Below, piece by piece: positions 45,692 through 53,873 of a stretch of DNA of 64,000 bases; positions within the stretch are counted from its first letter, which is position 1, and each line of letters starts with the position of its first letter. The stretch is from Marinobacterium arenosum. Lineage in GTDB: Bacteria > Pseudomonadota > Gammaproteobacteria > Pseudomonadales > Balneatricaceae. The notes beneath the pieces were generated by a model, which saw only the letters and a program-made list of their open reading frames with translations, did not search any database and was not told the origin of the DNA. Where the stretch lies: the NCBI RefSeq assembly GCF_019795155.1, contig NZ_JAILYN010000007.1, positions 62,001-126,000 of the forward strand, given 5' to 3'. The position numbers and the translations under genes are program-made.

Positions 45692-46336
45692 TCAGGCCCA
45701 GCCTTCCATATGCACTCCGCTGATCAGCAGTCGCAGCAGGTCGCTGCGACAGACAACGCCGATCACCTGGTCGTTGTCGTCGACCACCGGAATGCAGTAG
45801 ATCCGCTGTTCCAGAAAGGTGGCAACCACCCGGCGCAGTTCGGTGGTGCGCTTTGCCGCGACCAACTGCCCCGAGTAGAGCCCTGACAGCTTGTCGAAGG
45901 AATCCTTGCCGTGGCGCAACAGGTCGCGGTCGGAGACCACGCCCAATGGCCGGCCGTCATCAGCTACCACCACCAGGTGGCGGATCTCCAGGCTCTCCAT
46001 CCGTTGCCAGGCGCGGATCACCGAGCTGTCCGGCGAGATGGTATGTGCCGGTTTGCTCATCACCTGGCCGACCAGCAGCGGCGGCGGCCGGTTGTCGGGC
46101 GGGGCCTGCTCGTCGGTGTTGGCATAGGCGCGAACCGCCTGTTTTTGCTTGCGTTGCTCCGGCGTCAGGTTTTCCGGCAGTGGAAACTTGTTGCCGTCGG
46201 CGTGCAGTTGATCCTCCAGATCGGCGCTGCGGTGCAGTGGCTTGATTTGTTCGGTAGGCCGCACGTTACCGGCCGGGAACAGCGCATTGCTATCGGTTTG
46301 TACCCGGTAGCCGTGGTCGTAGATCACCAGTGCCAT
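45692..46336 (-). CDS. CBS-domain protein
   Basis: A 214-residue soluble protein. Residues about 1-90 are a non-CBS region with MALVIYDHGYRVQTDSNALF and a Gln/Lys-rich helix. Two CBS motifs follow (VGQVMSKPAHTISPDSSVIR with HLVVVADDGRPLGVVSDRDL; then RIYCIPVVDDNDQVIGVVCR), forming one Bateman module that could bind an adenine nucleotide. Start at the second ATG (46336) because GGGAGG lies too close to the first (46339). No partner enzyme is fused, so the target is unknown. REP repeats lie beyond its stop. Confidence 0.85.
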   Translation of the reverse strand: MALVIYDHGYRVQTDSNALFPAGNVRPTEQIKPLHRSADLEDQLHADGNKFPLPENLTPEQRKQKQAVRAYANTDEQAPPDNRPPPLLVGQVMSKPAHTISPDSSVIRAWQRMESLEIRHLVVVADDGRPLGVVSDRDLLRHGKDSFDKLSGLYSGQLVAAKRTTELRRVVATFLEQRIYCIPVVDDNDQVIGVVCRSDLLRLLISGVHMEGWA

Positions 46337-46401
46337 CATGCCTCCCGGTGGTGGATGCGGGCAGGGGGCACGCATTCACTTGGTTTATTGTTGTTATCTT
46401 A

Positions 46402-48387
46402 TTATATCGCCTGCCGGATCAGCTTCTTGACCAGAAAACGGCTCGGGTCGAGCGCATCGCAGATCTCCCGGTCGAGCGGCAGCGGTTCGTCGCAGATCAG
46501 CGCCGCCAGCAGTTCCGCGCACAGCGGCGCGGTGATCAGTCCCTTGGAGCCATGCGCCAGGTTGACGTAGAGGCCGGGATGGCGCGCCGGCGGGCTGTCA
46601 TCGAATGGCCAGCGGGCGTCGTCGCGCAGTTTGTCGTACTGTTCGACAAAGTCAGCCGGGCGAGGCAGTTCGCCGACCAGCGGTAGATAGTCGCTGCTGG
46701 CGCAGCGGTAGCCGACCCGGCCCTCATGCAGCGGCTGCTCGGCCAGCGCGTCGGCCAGTTCCGGCAGGGCTACCGCCAGGGTGGCCAGGTTTCGCTGAAC
46801 GTCGCTTGACCGCAGGTTGCTGTCCGTATCGCCGATATCGAAGGTGGCGCCGAAGCAGTACTGGCCCTGCCAGGGCGGCGAAATATAGCCGTCGGCGCAG
46901 ACCACGGTTTTCAGCGCCGGCAGATCTGCCGGCACCGGAGCATGGGTCACCTGACCGCGGATCGCTTTCAGCGGCAGCATCTGGCTCTGTTCGAGCTGAC
47001 GGGCGTCGGCGGCATTGGCGATCACCACCTGACGGGCCCGGTAACGGCCGCTGTTGCATTCGAGTTGCCAGCTTTGCTGCTGCGGATCGTATTGCAGCTT
47101 CTCCACCTGGCAGTCGCTGATCAGTTCGATCAGCGGATGCTCGGCCAGCCGTCGGCACAATGCTGGCGGGTTGACCCAGCCGGCAGCCGGAAACAGCAGC
47201 GCCGGTGAATGGATCGGCAGGCCGGCGATCTCGCTGGCCTGTGCGGCATCCAGCCCGTGCAGCAGTTGCGCAGGCAGGTGGCCGCTGGCCAGGACCTGCT
47301 CGAAGCGCGTCGCCGTCTTGTCATTCGGTGCCGTCAGCATCACGCCGCAGTCGTCGTGCAACTGGCGTTGCGGGTCCAGCTGTGCCAGCAGCCGCTGGCT
47401 GAACAGCATGCCGAGGCTATGCAGCCGGGCCTGCTTGGTCATCTGCAGGGTCGGTTTGGCATAGAGCGCCCCCTGGCGGTTGCCGGAGCCACCGCCGGCC
47501 AGTTCTGGGCCGCGCTCCAGAATGCGTACCCGGCGGCCGCGTTGAGCCAGTGCCCAGGCGGTGCAGCAGCCGGCCAGCCCGCCGCCGATCAGGGTGATCG
47601 GCTGGTCGTCCTGCGGCTGCGGCTGCGGACGCTGGAACCAGGGCGCGTTGCGCACACCGGTGCTGTCGATTGCGGTGCTGCCGGCGAAGCGGCCGACCAG
47701 CATCTCGCGCTTGCGACCGAAGCCCGGCACCTTCTCGACGTCGAAGCCGACCTGCTGCAGGCCGCGCCGTACCAGCCCCGCAGCGGTGAAGGTGGCGAAG
47801 CTGGTGCCGGGGGCGCTGTGCGCGGCGATGGCGCGGAACAGGGTGTCGCTCCACATCGCCGGGTTCTTGGCCGGCGCGAAACCATCCAGGAACCAGGCGT
47901 CGACCCGTCCGTCCAGCTGCGGGAAACAGTCGTCGGCATCGCCCAGCATCAGGGTCAGCCGTACCCGGCCGCCATCGAGGATCAGCCGGTGGAAGCCGGC
48001 CAGCGCAGGCGGGTATTGCGCGATCAGCTGCCCGGCGCCATCGGCCAGCTGCGGCCAGTGGGCCAGGGCGCGGGCCAGGTCGTCGCGACTGAGCGGGAAT
48101 TTTTCCACCGAGATGAAATGCAGCTGCTGATCGGGTCGGCTCTGTTGCAGCCAGAGCTGGCGGGCGCAGAGGAAATTCAGCCCGGTACCAAAACCGGTCT
48201 CGGCAATGGTGAAATGCGGGCCCTCATGCTCAGCGAAGCGCTGCTGCAACCGATTGCCGCGCAGGAATACGTAGTCGGTCTCGTCCAGCCCGCCGGCCTT
48301 GTTGAAGTAGATATCGTCGAACTGATCGGAGATCGGCGTGTTGTCCTGCCAGCTGAGCGTGGCGGCTTCGATGGGGGTATGCTTCAT
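46402..48387 (-). CDS. mnmC: Bifunctional tRNA mnm5s2U biosynthesis protein MnmC
   Basis: A 661-residue enzyme for wobble uridine modification. The N-terminal half is the methyltransferase (ETGFGTGLNFLCARQLWLQ, then DAWFLDGFAPAKNPAMW); the C-terminal half is an FAD oxidoreductase (LIGGGLAGCCTAWALAQRG at about residue 265). The oxidase converts cmnm5U to nm5U and the transferase methylates it to mnm5U. The fused arrangement and length are normal for gammaproteobacteria. Confidence 0.95.
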   Translation of the reverse strand: MKHTPIEAATLSWQDNTPISDQFDDIYFNKAGGLDETDYVFLRGNRLQQRFAEHEGPHFTIAETGFGTGLNFLCARQLWLQQSRPDQQLHFISVEKFPLSRDDLARALAHWPQLADGAGQLIAQYPPALAGFHRLILDGGRVRLTLMLGDADDCFPQLDGRVDAWFLDGFAPAKNPAMWSDTLFRAIAAHSAPGTSFATFTAAGLVRRGLQQVGFDVEKVPGFGRKREMLVGRFAGSTAIDSTGVRNAPWFQRPQPQPQDDQPITLIGGGLAGCCTAWALAQRGRRVRILERGPELAGGGSGNRQGALYAKPTLQMTKQARLHSLGMLFSQRLLAQLDPQRQLHDDCGVMLTAPNDKTATRFEQVLASGHLPAQLLHGLDAAQASEIAGLPIHSPALLFPAAGWVNPPALCRRLAEHPLIELISDCQVEKLQYDPQQQSWQLECNSGRYRARQVVIANAADARQLEQSQMLPLKAIRGQVTHAPVPADLPALKTVVCADGYISPPWQGQYCFGATFDIGDTDSNLRSSDVQRNLATLAVALPELADALAEQPLHEGRVGYRCASSDYLPLVGELPRPADFVEQYDKLRDDARWPFDDSPPARHPGLYVNLAHGSKGLITAPLCAELLAALICDEPLPLDREICDALDPSRFLVKKLIRQAI

Positions 48388-48531
48388 AACGAAATTGTTA
48401 CAGTTTGGTGGTATTCTGCGCGCTGAATCATAGTTACGGTGGCCCTGTCGAACAGAGATGGAACGGCGACTTCGGGTTGCCGGCGTCCATTATACGGCAG
48501 CGGGCCGGTAGAAAGCAGAAACGGTATCAAT

Positions 48532-49809
48532 ATGCTGACGCTTGAAGGTAAGAAGATCTGTGTACTGGGGCTGGGCTACGTCGGTCTGCCGCTGGCGGTG
48601 GAGTTTGGCAAGCGGTTGCCGACGGTCGGGTTCGATATCAACCAGGCCCGGGTTGCCGAACTGAAGGCCGGCCGGGATAGCACCCTGGAAGTCGAGCCGG
48701 AACTGCTGGCCGAGGCGCACCAGCTCAGCTTTACCGCTCAGTTGAGTGAGGTGGCGGACTGCAATATCTATATCGTTACGGTGCCGACGCCGATCGACGA
48801 GTACAAGCAGCCGGACCTGTCGCCGCTGCGTGCCTCCAGCGCCGCCATAGGCGAGGTGCTCGCTAAGGGCGATGTGGTGATCTACGAGTCCACCGTCTAT
48901 CCGGGGGCCACCGAGGAGGTCTGCGTGCCGGAGCTGGAGCGGGTATCCGGCCTGCGCTTCAACGAAGATTTCTTCGTCGGCTACAGCCCGGAACGGATCA
49001 ACCCCGGTGACAAGAACCACCGTCTGCCGACCATCGTCAAGGTGACTTCCGGTTCCACTCCGGAGGTTGCCGAGCTGGTCGACCAGCTGTACCGCAGCAT
49101 CATCACCGCCGGCACCCACAAGGCCAGCAGCATCAAGGTGGCCGAAGCGTCCAAGGTGATCGAAAACACCCAGCGCGATCTCAATATCGCGTTGATCAAC
49201 GAGTTGTCGATCATCTTCGAGAAAGTCGGCATCGATACCCTGGAGGTGCTGGAGGCGGCCGGCACCAAGTGGAATTTCCTGCCGTTCCGGCCGGGTCTGG
49301 TCGGTGGTCACTGCATCGGCGTGGACCCCTACTACCTGACCCATAAGGCGCAGTCGCTGGGTTACTTCCCGGACGTGATCCTGGCCGGTCGCCGGATCAA
49401 CGACGGTATGGGCCAGCATGTCGCCTCGCGGGTGATCAAGCTGATGGTGCAGAAGGGGATCACCGTGCCGGGATCGCGACTGCTGATCCTCGGCCTCAGT
49501 TTCAAGGAAAACTGCCCGGATATCCGCAACACCCGGGTGCTGGATCTGCTCGACGAGTTTGCTGACTACCAGATCGAGGTGGATATCCACGACCCCTGGG
49601 TCGACCCGCAGGATGCCAGGCATGAGTACGGCATCGAGCTGGTGGAACGGCCGCAGCCGGGCGACTACGACGCCGTGGTGCTAGCCGTCAACCATGTCGA
49701 ATTCCAGCAGCTGGGCGCCGATGCGATCCACGCCTTCGGCAAGGCCGCGCATGTGCTATTCGACGTCAAATCCGCGCTGCCGGCGGATCAGAGCGATGGC
49801 CGTCTTTAA
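48532..49809 (+). CDS. Nucleotide-sugar dehydrogenase (UDP-HexNAc 6-dehydrogenase, TviB/WbpO-like)
   Basis: A 425-residue enzyme that oxidises a UDP-sugar C6 alcohol to an acid in two NAD steps. The Rossmann motif [30 protein letters not shown], and catalytic Cys261 in [12 protein letters not shown] are intact; the C-terminal UDP-binding domain is complete. It resembles TviB/WbpO-type UDP-N-acetylhexosamine dehydrogenases more than UDP-glucose dehydrogenase, but the substrate is inferred. It stands alone, without other polysaccharide genes. ATG 48532 has only a weak ribosome site. Confidence 0.9.
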   Translation: MLTLEGKKICVLGLGYVGLPLAVEFGKRLPTVGFDINQARVAELKAGRDSTLEVEPELLAEAHQLSFTAQLSEVADCNIYIVTVPTPIDEYKQPDLSPLRASSAAIGEVLAKGDVVIYESTVYPGATEEVCVPELERVSGLRFNEDFFVGYSPERINPGDKNHRLPTIVKVTSGSTPEVAELVDQLYRSIITAGTHKASSIKVAEASKVIENTQRDLNIALINELSIIFEKVGIDTLEVLEAAGTKWNFLPFRPGLVGGHCIGVDPYYLTHKAQSLGYFPDVILAGRRINDGMGQHVASRVIKLMVQKGITVPGSRLLILGLSFKENCPDIRNTRVLDLLDEFADYQIEVDIHDPWVDPQDARHEYGIELVERPQPGDYDAVVLAVNHVEFQQLGADAIHAFGKAAHVLFDVKSALPADQSDGRL

Positions 49810-49860
49810 GTGCTGAGTTAACAGATTTGAGTTAACAGTGGCGCAGTGGGCAGAGGCCCT

Positions 49861-49934
49861 GTAGCAGCGGGCTCCGACCGCGACAGGGTTGGCACAGTCC
49901 GGTGGATGTCGCCCTCGGAGCGGTCTGCTACGAA
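49861..49934 (+). repeat. REP-like unit
   Basis: GTAGCAGCGGGCTCCGACCG opens this unit and CTCGGAGCGGTCTGCTAC closes it. It is clearly related to the 83-bp units at 45361-45590 but has several changes in the middle. Confidence 0.8.
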
Positions 49935-49996
49935 TCCACCGGCATCGTGCGGGGCATCCGGTTCGATGAGCTGCTTGCCGCTTCTCGCTCTTTTGC

Positions 49997-50065
49997 GTAG
50001 CAGCGGGTTCTGACCGCGACAGGTCTAGAACGATCGCGTGGGTGGTCGCCCTCAGGGCGGGCTAC
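49997..50065 (+). repeat. Degenerate REP-like unit
   Basis: GTAGCAGCGGGTTCTGACCG at the start and CCCTCAGGGCGGGCTAC at the end follow the same plan as the units at 45361 and 49861, with more divergence inside. Confidence 0.65.
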
Positions 50066-50074
50066 GGCAGGGCT

Positions 50075-50173
50075 CTGTAGGGCGCCACCCGGGGCGCGGC
50101 CGCCGCTGGCGGTTGAAAACGCCTATCGGCGTTTGGCCGGCCGGGCCTACCCGGCCGGGTCCGGCCCTACAGG
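50075..50173. repeat. 99-bp composite stem-loop element
   Basis: Perfect 9-bp inverted ends CTGTAGGGC (50075-50083) and GCCCTACAG (50165-50173) enclose two perfect 7-bp hairpins: AAACGCC-TATC-GGCGTTT (50118-50135) and GGCCGGG-CCTA-CCCGGCC (50140-50157). This looks like a small dispersed repeat (BIME or MITE type) distinct from the GTAGCAG units beside it. Confidence 0.7.
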
Positions 50174-50248
50174 TGGATCGCCCGACGCTGTCATGCGCAA
50201 GTCGGTACACAGCTGTGCCGGTGTGGTGAAGAACCAGCAGGAGTTCCA

Positions 50249-50278
50249 ACCACAACGGCTGTAGAAGGCCGTTGTGGT
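50249..50278. other. Perfect 11-bp hairpin
   Basis: ACCACAACGGC (50249-50259) and GCCGTTGTGGT (50268-50278) pair perfectly around an 8-base loop. No T-run follows on either strand, so it is not an obvious terminator. It lies inside the repeat hotspot downstream of the HIT gene. Confidence 0.6.
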
Positions 50279-50314
50279 CGGAATCGAGAGAAGGTTTCTG
50301 CAGTAGGGGCGCTT

Positions 50315-50352
50315 GTAGTAGCCCGCTTTTATGCCCTGCGGGTGCTGCGGGC
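50315..50352 (-). repeat. Inverted relative of the repeat at 45580-45617
   Basis: GTAGCCCGCTTTTATGCCCT here equals the reverse complement of AGGGCATAAAAGCGGGCT-type sequence at 45595-45613 over most of its length. The two copies lie 4.7 kb apart in opposite orientation, one on each side of the CBS-mnmC-dehydrogenase block. Confidence 0.7.
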
Positions 50353-50362
50353 GACCATTGAT

Positions 50363-50404
50363 CAGCTTGCAGCTTGCAGCTTGCAGCTTGCAGCTTGCAG
50401 CTTG
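50363..50404. repeat. Heptanucleotide array (CAGCTTG) x6
   Basis: Six perfect tandem copies of CAGCTTG end one base before the reverse-strand stop codon of the HIT gene (50406). Being a multiple of seven it would shift frame if coding, but it lies downstream of the stop. It is a typical slippage-prone simple repeat. Confidence 0.9.
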
Positions 50405-50405
50405 C

Positions 50406-50777
50406 TTACTGCGTGACCGCAGTCTTCAGCTTCTCCTGGTAGGGGGGCCAGCCCATCGGTTTGCCACCTAGCAGGTGCAGGTGGATATGGTAGACGGTCT
50501 GGCCGCCATGTTCGTTGCAGTTGAACACGGTACGGTAGCCGGTCTGGTCGAAACCCTGCTGGTCGGCGATCTTGGCCGCGACCTGCACCATATGGCCGAC
50601 CAGCTCCTGGTCGGTATCCTCGATCTGGTTCAGGGTGGCAATATGCTTGCGTGGGATCACCAGGCAGTGGGTCGGCGCTTGCGGATTGATATCGTTGAAC
50701 GCGATCACCTTCTCATCTTCGTAGATGATCTGGGCCGGAATCTCCTTGTTGAGGATCTTGCAGAACAGGCAGTCCAT
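50406..50777 (-). CDS. HIT family nucleotide hydrolase (HinT-like)
   Basis: A 123-residue protein. The histidine triad HIHLHLLGG has His97, His99 and His101, with His90 in NEHGGQ upstream. The N-terminal CLFCKILNKEIPAQIIYEDE is typical of HinT-like purine nucleoside phosphoramidases, which cleave P-N bonds of AMP-lysine type adducts. A good promoter lies upstream (50850-50877). Its stop sits against the CAGCTTG array. Confidence 0.93.
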   Translation of the reverse strand: MDCLFCKILNKEIPAQIIYEDEKVIAFNDINPQAPTHCLVIPRKHIATLNQIEDTDQELVGHMVQVAAKIADQQGFDQTGYRTVFNCNEHGGQTVYHIHLHLLGGKPMGWPPYQEKLKTAVTQ

Positions 50778-50849
50778 ATCAGCTCTCTCTTCTGGGCATT
50801 CTTTTTAAATTTTGTCGGGCATTGTTTTAATCATGCCGATGAAGGAGCC

Positions 50850-50877
50850 AGTATAGCCCGCGCGAATGGGCTGACAA
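50850..50877 (-). promoter_or_regulatory. Sigma-70 promoter for the HIT gene
   Basis: On the minus strand TTGTCA (50877-50872) and TATACT (50855-50850) each match consensus at five of six bases, with a 16-base spacer. The leader to the HIT start would be about 70 bases. Confidence 0.65.
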
Positions 50878-50975
50878 ACCGCGCGTGGGGTACCGCTTCA
50901 GGTAGCGCGCCACGCCAAGTGTGCACCCTTTTCGGTTTTCTGCCTGAGCTCTGTTCCAGACTGATGCCAAAAAGT

Positions 50976-51003
50976 ATTCACCCCCGTAGATACGGGGGTG
51001 AAT
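50976..51003 (-). terminator. Rho-independent terminator of the prkA-yeaH-spoVR operon
   Basis: ATTCACCCCCGTA and TACGGGGGTGAAT pair perfectly over 13 bases around GA (in practice a slightly shorter stem with a larger loop). Reading the minus strand, the stem starts 18 bases after the spoVR stop and is followed by ACTTTTTGG, a U-run. It ends the operon. Confidence 0.88.
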
Positions 51004-51021
51004 TATAGCGACCGAAAAATA

Positions 51022-52542
51022 TTACACTGCTTCGATCAGTTCCTGCTGCCGGGGCGGGCAGTGGAAGCTGTTGTACAAAGTGCCATCCGGCATCACTGAA
51101 TCCAGGTGGATGTCGAACCCCCAGAGCCGGTGCAGGTGGCGCATCACTTCGTCGGAGCTCTCGCCCAGCGGCTGGCCGTTGTGGACGAAATGGCGCAGGG
51201 TCAGCGAACGGTCGCCACGGACATTGACGCTGTAGACTTGGATGTTGGGTTCCCGGTTGCCGAGGTTGTACTGGGCGGCCAGGTCCTCGCGGATCTGCCG
51301 GTAACCGCTCTCGTCGTGGATCGACGAGACCTTCAGGGTCGGACTGGCGGCGTCGTCCAGGATGGTGAACAGCTTCAGTTCGCGGATCAGCTTCGGTGAC
51401 AGGAACTGCAGGATGAAGCTCTCGTCCTTATAATTGCACATGGCGTCGTGCAGGGTGTCCAGCCAGGGACTGCCGGCAATGTCGGGGAACCACTGGCGGT
51501 CCTCGTCGGTGGGCGACTCGCAGATGCGGCGCAGGTCATGCATCATGTTGTAGCCCAGCGTGTAGGGGTTGATGCCGCTGAAATAGGGGCTGTCGAACGG
51601 CGGCTGGTAGATCACGCTGGAGTGGGAGTGTAGGAACTCCATCATGAAACCGTCGGTGACCAGCCCCTCGTCATACAGCTGGTGCAGCAGGTTGTAGTGC
51701 CAGAAACAGGCCCAGCCCTCATTCATCACCTGGGTCTGTTTCTGTGGATAGAAGTACTGAGCGACCTTGCGCACGATCCGCACGATCTCCCGCTGCCAGG
51801 GCTCCAGCAACGGAGCGTTCTTTTCGATGAAGTAGAGCAGGTTCTCCTCCGGTTCTTTCGGGAAGCGCTGTTCCTTCGGCAGCTGTTCGGCCTGCTTCTG
51901 CGGGATGGTGTTCCATAACTGGTTGATATGGCGCTGGACATACTCCTCCCGCTCGGCCTGGCGCGCTTTCTCCTCCTCGGCGGTCAGCGGCGGCGGCCGC
52001 TGGTAGCGGTTGACGCCGTAGTTCATCAGCGAATGGCAGGAGTCCAGCAACTCTTCCACCTCACTGACCCCGTAGCGTTCCTCGCACTTGGCGATATAGT
52101 TCTTGGCGAACAGCAGGTAGTCGATGATCGCCGAGGCGTCGGTCCAGGTGCGGAACAGGTAGTTGCCCTTGAAGAAGGAGTTGTGGCCGTAGCAGGCGTG
52201 GGCGATCACCAGCGCCTGCATGGTCATGGTGTTCTCCTCCATCAGGTAGGCGATGCAAGGGTTGGAGTTGATGACGATCTCGTAGGCCAGCCCCATCCGG
52301 CCGCGCTTGTAGTTCTGCTCGGTCTCGACGAACTGCTTGCCGAACGACCAGTGGTTGTAGTTCAACGGCATGCCCACCGAGGAGTAGGCGTCCATCATCT
52401 GCTCCGAAGTGATCACCTCGATCTGGTTGGGGTAGGTGTCCAGCCTGAAACCTTCGGCGATCCGTCCGATCTCCTCGTCATAGCGATTGATCAGGTCGAA
52501 GGTCCATTCGGCGCCGGTTGAGATCGGTTCCTTCTTCTTCAT
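51022..52542 (-). CDS. SpoVR family protein (YcgB-like)
   Basis: A 506-residue soluble protein of the SpoVR/YcgB family. Family blocks include [53 protein letters not shown] and [20 protein letters not shown]. The name comes from a Bacillus spore cortex gene; in gammaproteobacteria it accompanies prkA and yeaH and is linked to stress and stationary phase. Biochemical function is unknown. ATG 52542 overlaps the yeaH stop, and a strong terminator follows. Confidence 0.95.
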   Translation of the reverse strand: MKKKEPISTGAEWTFDLINRYDEEIGRIAEGFRLDTYPNQIEVITSEQMMDAYSSVGMPLNYNHWSFGKQFVETEQNYKRGRMGLAYEIVINSNPCIAYLMEENTMTMQALVIAHACYGHNSFFKGNYLFRTWTDASAIIDYLLFAKNYIAKCEERYGVSEVEELLDSCHSLMNYGVNRYQRPPPLTAEEEKARQAEREEYVQRHINQLWNTIPQKQAEQLPKEQRFPKEPEENLLYFIEKNAPLLEPWQREIVRIVRKVAQYFYPQKQTQVMNEGWACFWHYNLLHQLYDEGLVTDGFMMEFLHSHSSVIYQPPFDSPYFSGINPYTLGYNMMHDLRRICESPTDEDRQWFPDIAGSPWLDTLHDAMCNYKDESFILQFLSPKLIRELKLFTILDDAASPTLKVSSIHDESGYRQIREDLAAQYNLGNREPNIQVYSVNVRGDRSLTLRHFVHNGQPLGESSDEVMRHLHRLWGFDIHLDSVMPDGTLYNSFHCPPRQQELIEAV

Positions 52543-53828
52543 GCCGCCCCCTCCGTTTTGCGTTCGAACAGCTTGCGGAATACCGGATAGATATCGGTCG
52601 GCTCCTCGATCTGGTGCATGGCGAAACTGTGCGGCCAGCCCTGCTGCAGGTTCTGGTATTCCAGCCACAGGTTCTGGTGCGGCCCGGTGGTGATCTCCAC
52701 ATAGGCGTAATACTGGACCTTCGGCAGGATACGCGATTGCAGGATCTTGCCGCAGACATCGGAATCGCCATCCCAGTTGTCGCCGTCGGAAGCCTGGGCC
52801 ACGTAGATGTTCCAGTCGCCTTTCGGATAGCGCTGGGCGATTACGTCGGCGGTCAGGTTCAGCGCGCTGGAAACGATGGTGCCGCCGGTTTCGCGGGAGT
52901 AGAAGAACTCCTGTTCGTCCACCTCCTTGGCGTGGGTGTGGTGGCGGATGAACACTACTTCGATCTGCTTGTAATTTCGCTTCAGGAACAGGTACAGCAG
53001 GATATAGAAGCGCTTGGCAATATCCTTGATGCTCTGGGTCATCGAGCCGGATACGTCCATGACGCAGAACATCACCGCTTTGCTGGACGGAACCGGCACC
53101 CGGATGGTGTTGTTGTATTTGAGGTCGTAATCGTCGATCCAAGGCAGCCGGTGGATACGTTTTTCCAGCTCCTCGATCTCCAGCCGCAGGGTGGCAATCT
53201 GGGCGCTGGCGTCATCGTCCGGTAGCCGGGCCTCCAGCGTTTCGATCTCTTTCTTCAGCTCGCGTACCCGACGCCGTTCTTTGCCGGACAGTGCGATACG
53301 GCGCGCATTGGCGGCGCGCAGCGAACGGATGATATGGATCTTGTCCGGCGAGCCGGCGTTGGTATAGCCGGCTCGCCGAGTTTCGTATTCGGTGGCGTCG
53401 CGCAGCTGTTTCTTGACCAGGTAGGGCAGCTCCAGCCCTTCGAACATGAAGTCGAGGAACTCGTCCTGGTTGATCTGAAAGGTGAAGTCGTCTTCCCCTT
53501 CACCCTGGTTGCTGGCCTTGCCGGAGCCGCTGCCGCCACCGCCACCGCCCCCTTCGGGACGGCGGAACTCATCACCGACCACGAACTCCTTGTTGCCGGG
53601 AAACACCTTCTTGCGAACGCCACCGTTGCCATGGTGGAAGATCGGCTCGGAGATGTCCCGACGCGGGATGGTGACCTGGCCGCCTTTGTCGATGTCGGTG
53701 ATCGACCGCTGGTTGACCGCGTCTTCGACCGCTTCCTTTATATGCTTGCGATAGCGGCGCAGGAAGCGCTGGCGGTTGACGGTACTTTTCTTTCTCGCGT
53801 TAAGGCGGCGATCGATGATGTAGCTCAT
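52539..53828 (-). CDS. yeaH: DUF444 / YeaH family protein with von Willebrand A-like fold
   Basis: A 429-residue protein. A basic N-terminus and Gly/Ser-rich stretch ([20 protein letters not shown], about 90-110) precede a central coiled coil. A vWA-like domain carries a metal-site motif [18 protein letters not shown]. YeaH acts together with the PrkA/YeaG kinase in nitrogen-starvation and stationary responses. Coupled to spoVR by an ATGA overlap; prkA is 45 bases upstream. Confidence 0.95.
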   Translation of the reverse strand: MSYIIDRRLNARKKSTVNRQRFLRRYRKHIKEAVEDAVNQRSITDIDKGGQVTIPRRDISEPIFHHGNGGVRKKVFPGNKEFVVGDEFRRPEGGGGGGGSGSGKASNQGEGEDDFTFQINQDEFLDFMFEGLELPYLVKKQLRDATEYETRRAGYTNAGSPDKIHIIRSLRAANARRIALSGKERRRVRELKKEIETLEARLPDDDASAQIATLRLEIEELEKRIHRLPWIDDYDLKYNNTIRVPVPSSKAVMFCVMDVSGSMTQSIKDIAKRFYILLYLFLKRNYKQIEVVFIRHHTHAKEVDEQEFFYSRETGGTIVSSALNLTADVIAQRYPKGDWNIYVAQASDGDNWDGDSDVCGKILQSRILPKVQYYAYVEITTGPHQNLWLEYQNLQQGWPHSFAMHQIEEPTDIYPVFRKLFERKTEGAA

Positions 53829-53873
53829 ACTTCGCTCCCCACGTGGCCCTGTTGATCGCGCAGGCCAGCTTCC

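Larger units (their letters stand above)
49810..50405. repeat. Intergenic repeat hotspot
   Basis: This 596-base gap has no credible gene. It contains REP-like units at 49861-49934 and 49997-50065, a composite stem-loop element at 50075-50173, a perfect 11-bp hairpin at 50249-50278, an inverted relative (50315-50352) of the unit at 45580-45617, and a heptanucleotide array at 50363-50404. The stretch after the first unit (about 49931-49960) also matches 45614-45640, so the two clusters share more than the REP core. Confidence 0.75.

Noticed and set aside
45242-45886. Short plus-strand ORFs across the repeat cluster
   Set aside because: They follow the 83-bp repeat in shifted frames, have Arg/Pro/Ala-rich products unlike any family, and run into the antisense of the CBS gene.
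50038-50255. Small ORFs on both strands of the repeat hotspot
   Set aside because: They lie over hairpins and inverted repeats, have no ribosome site, and resemble no protein.
52539-53142. N-terminal extension of SpoVR reaching 53142
   Set aside because: The same DNA encodes the C-terminal half of YeaH in another frame, and the extended residues are not SpoVR-like. The ATG at 52542 gives the family start.
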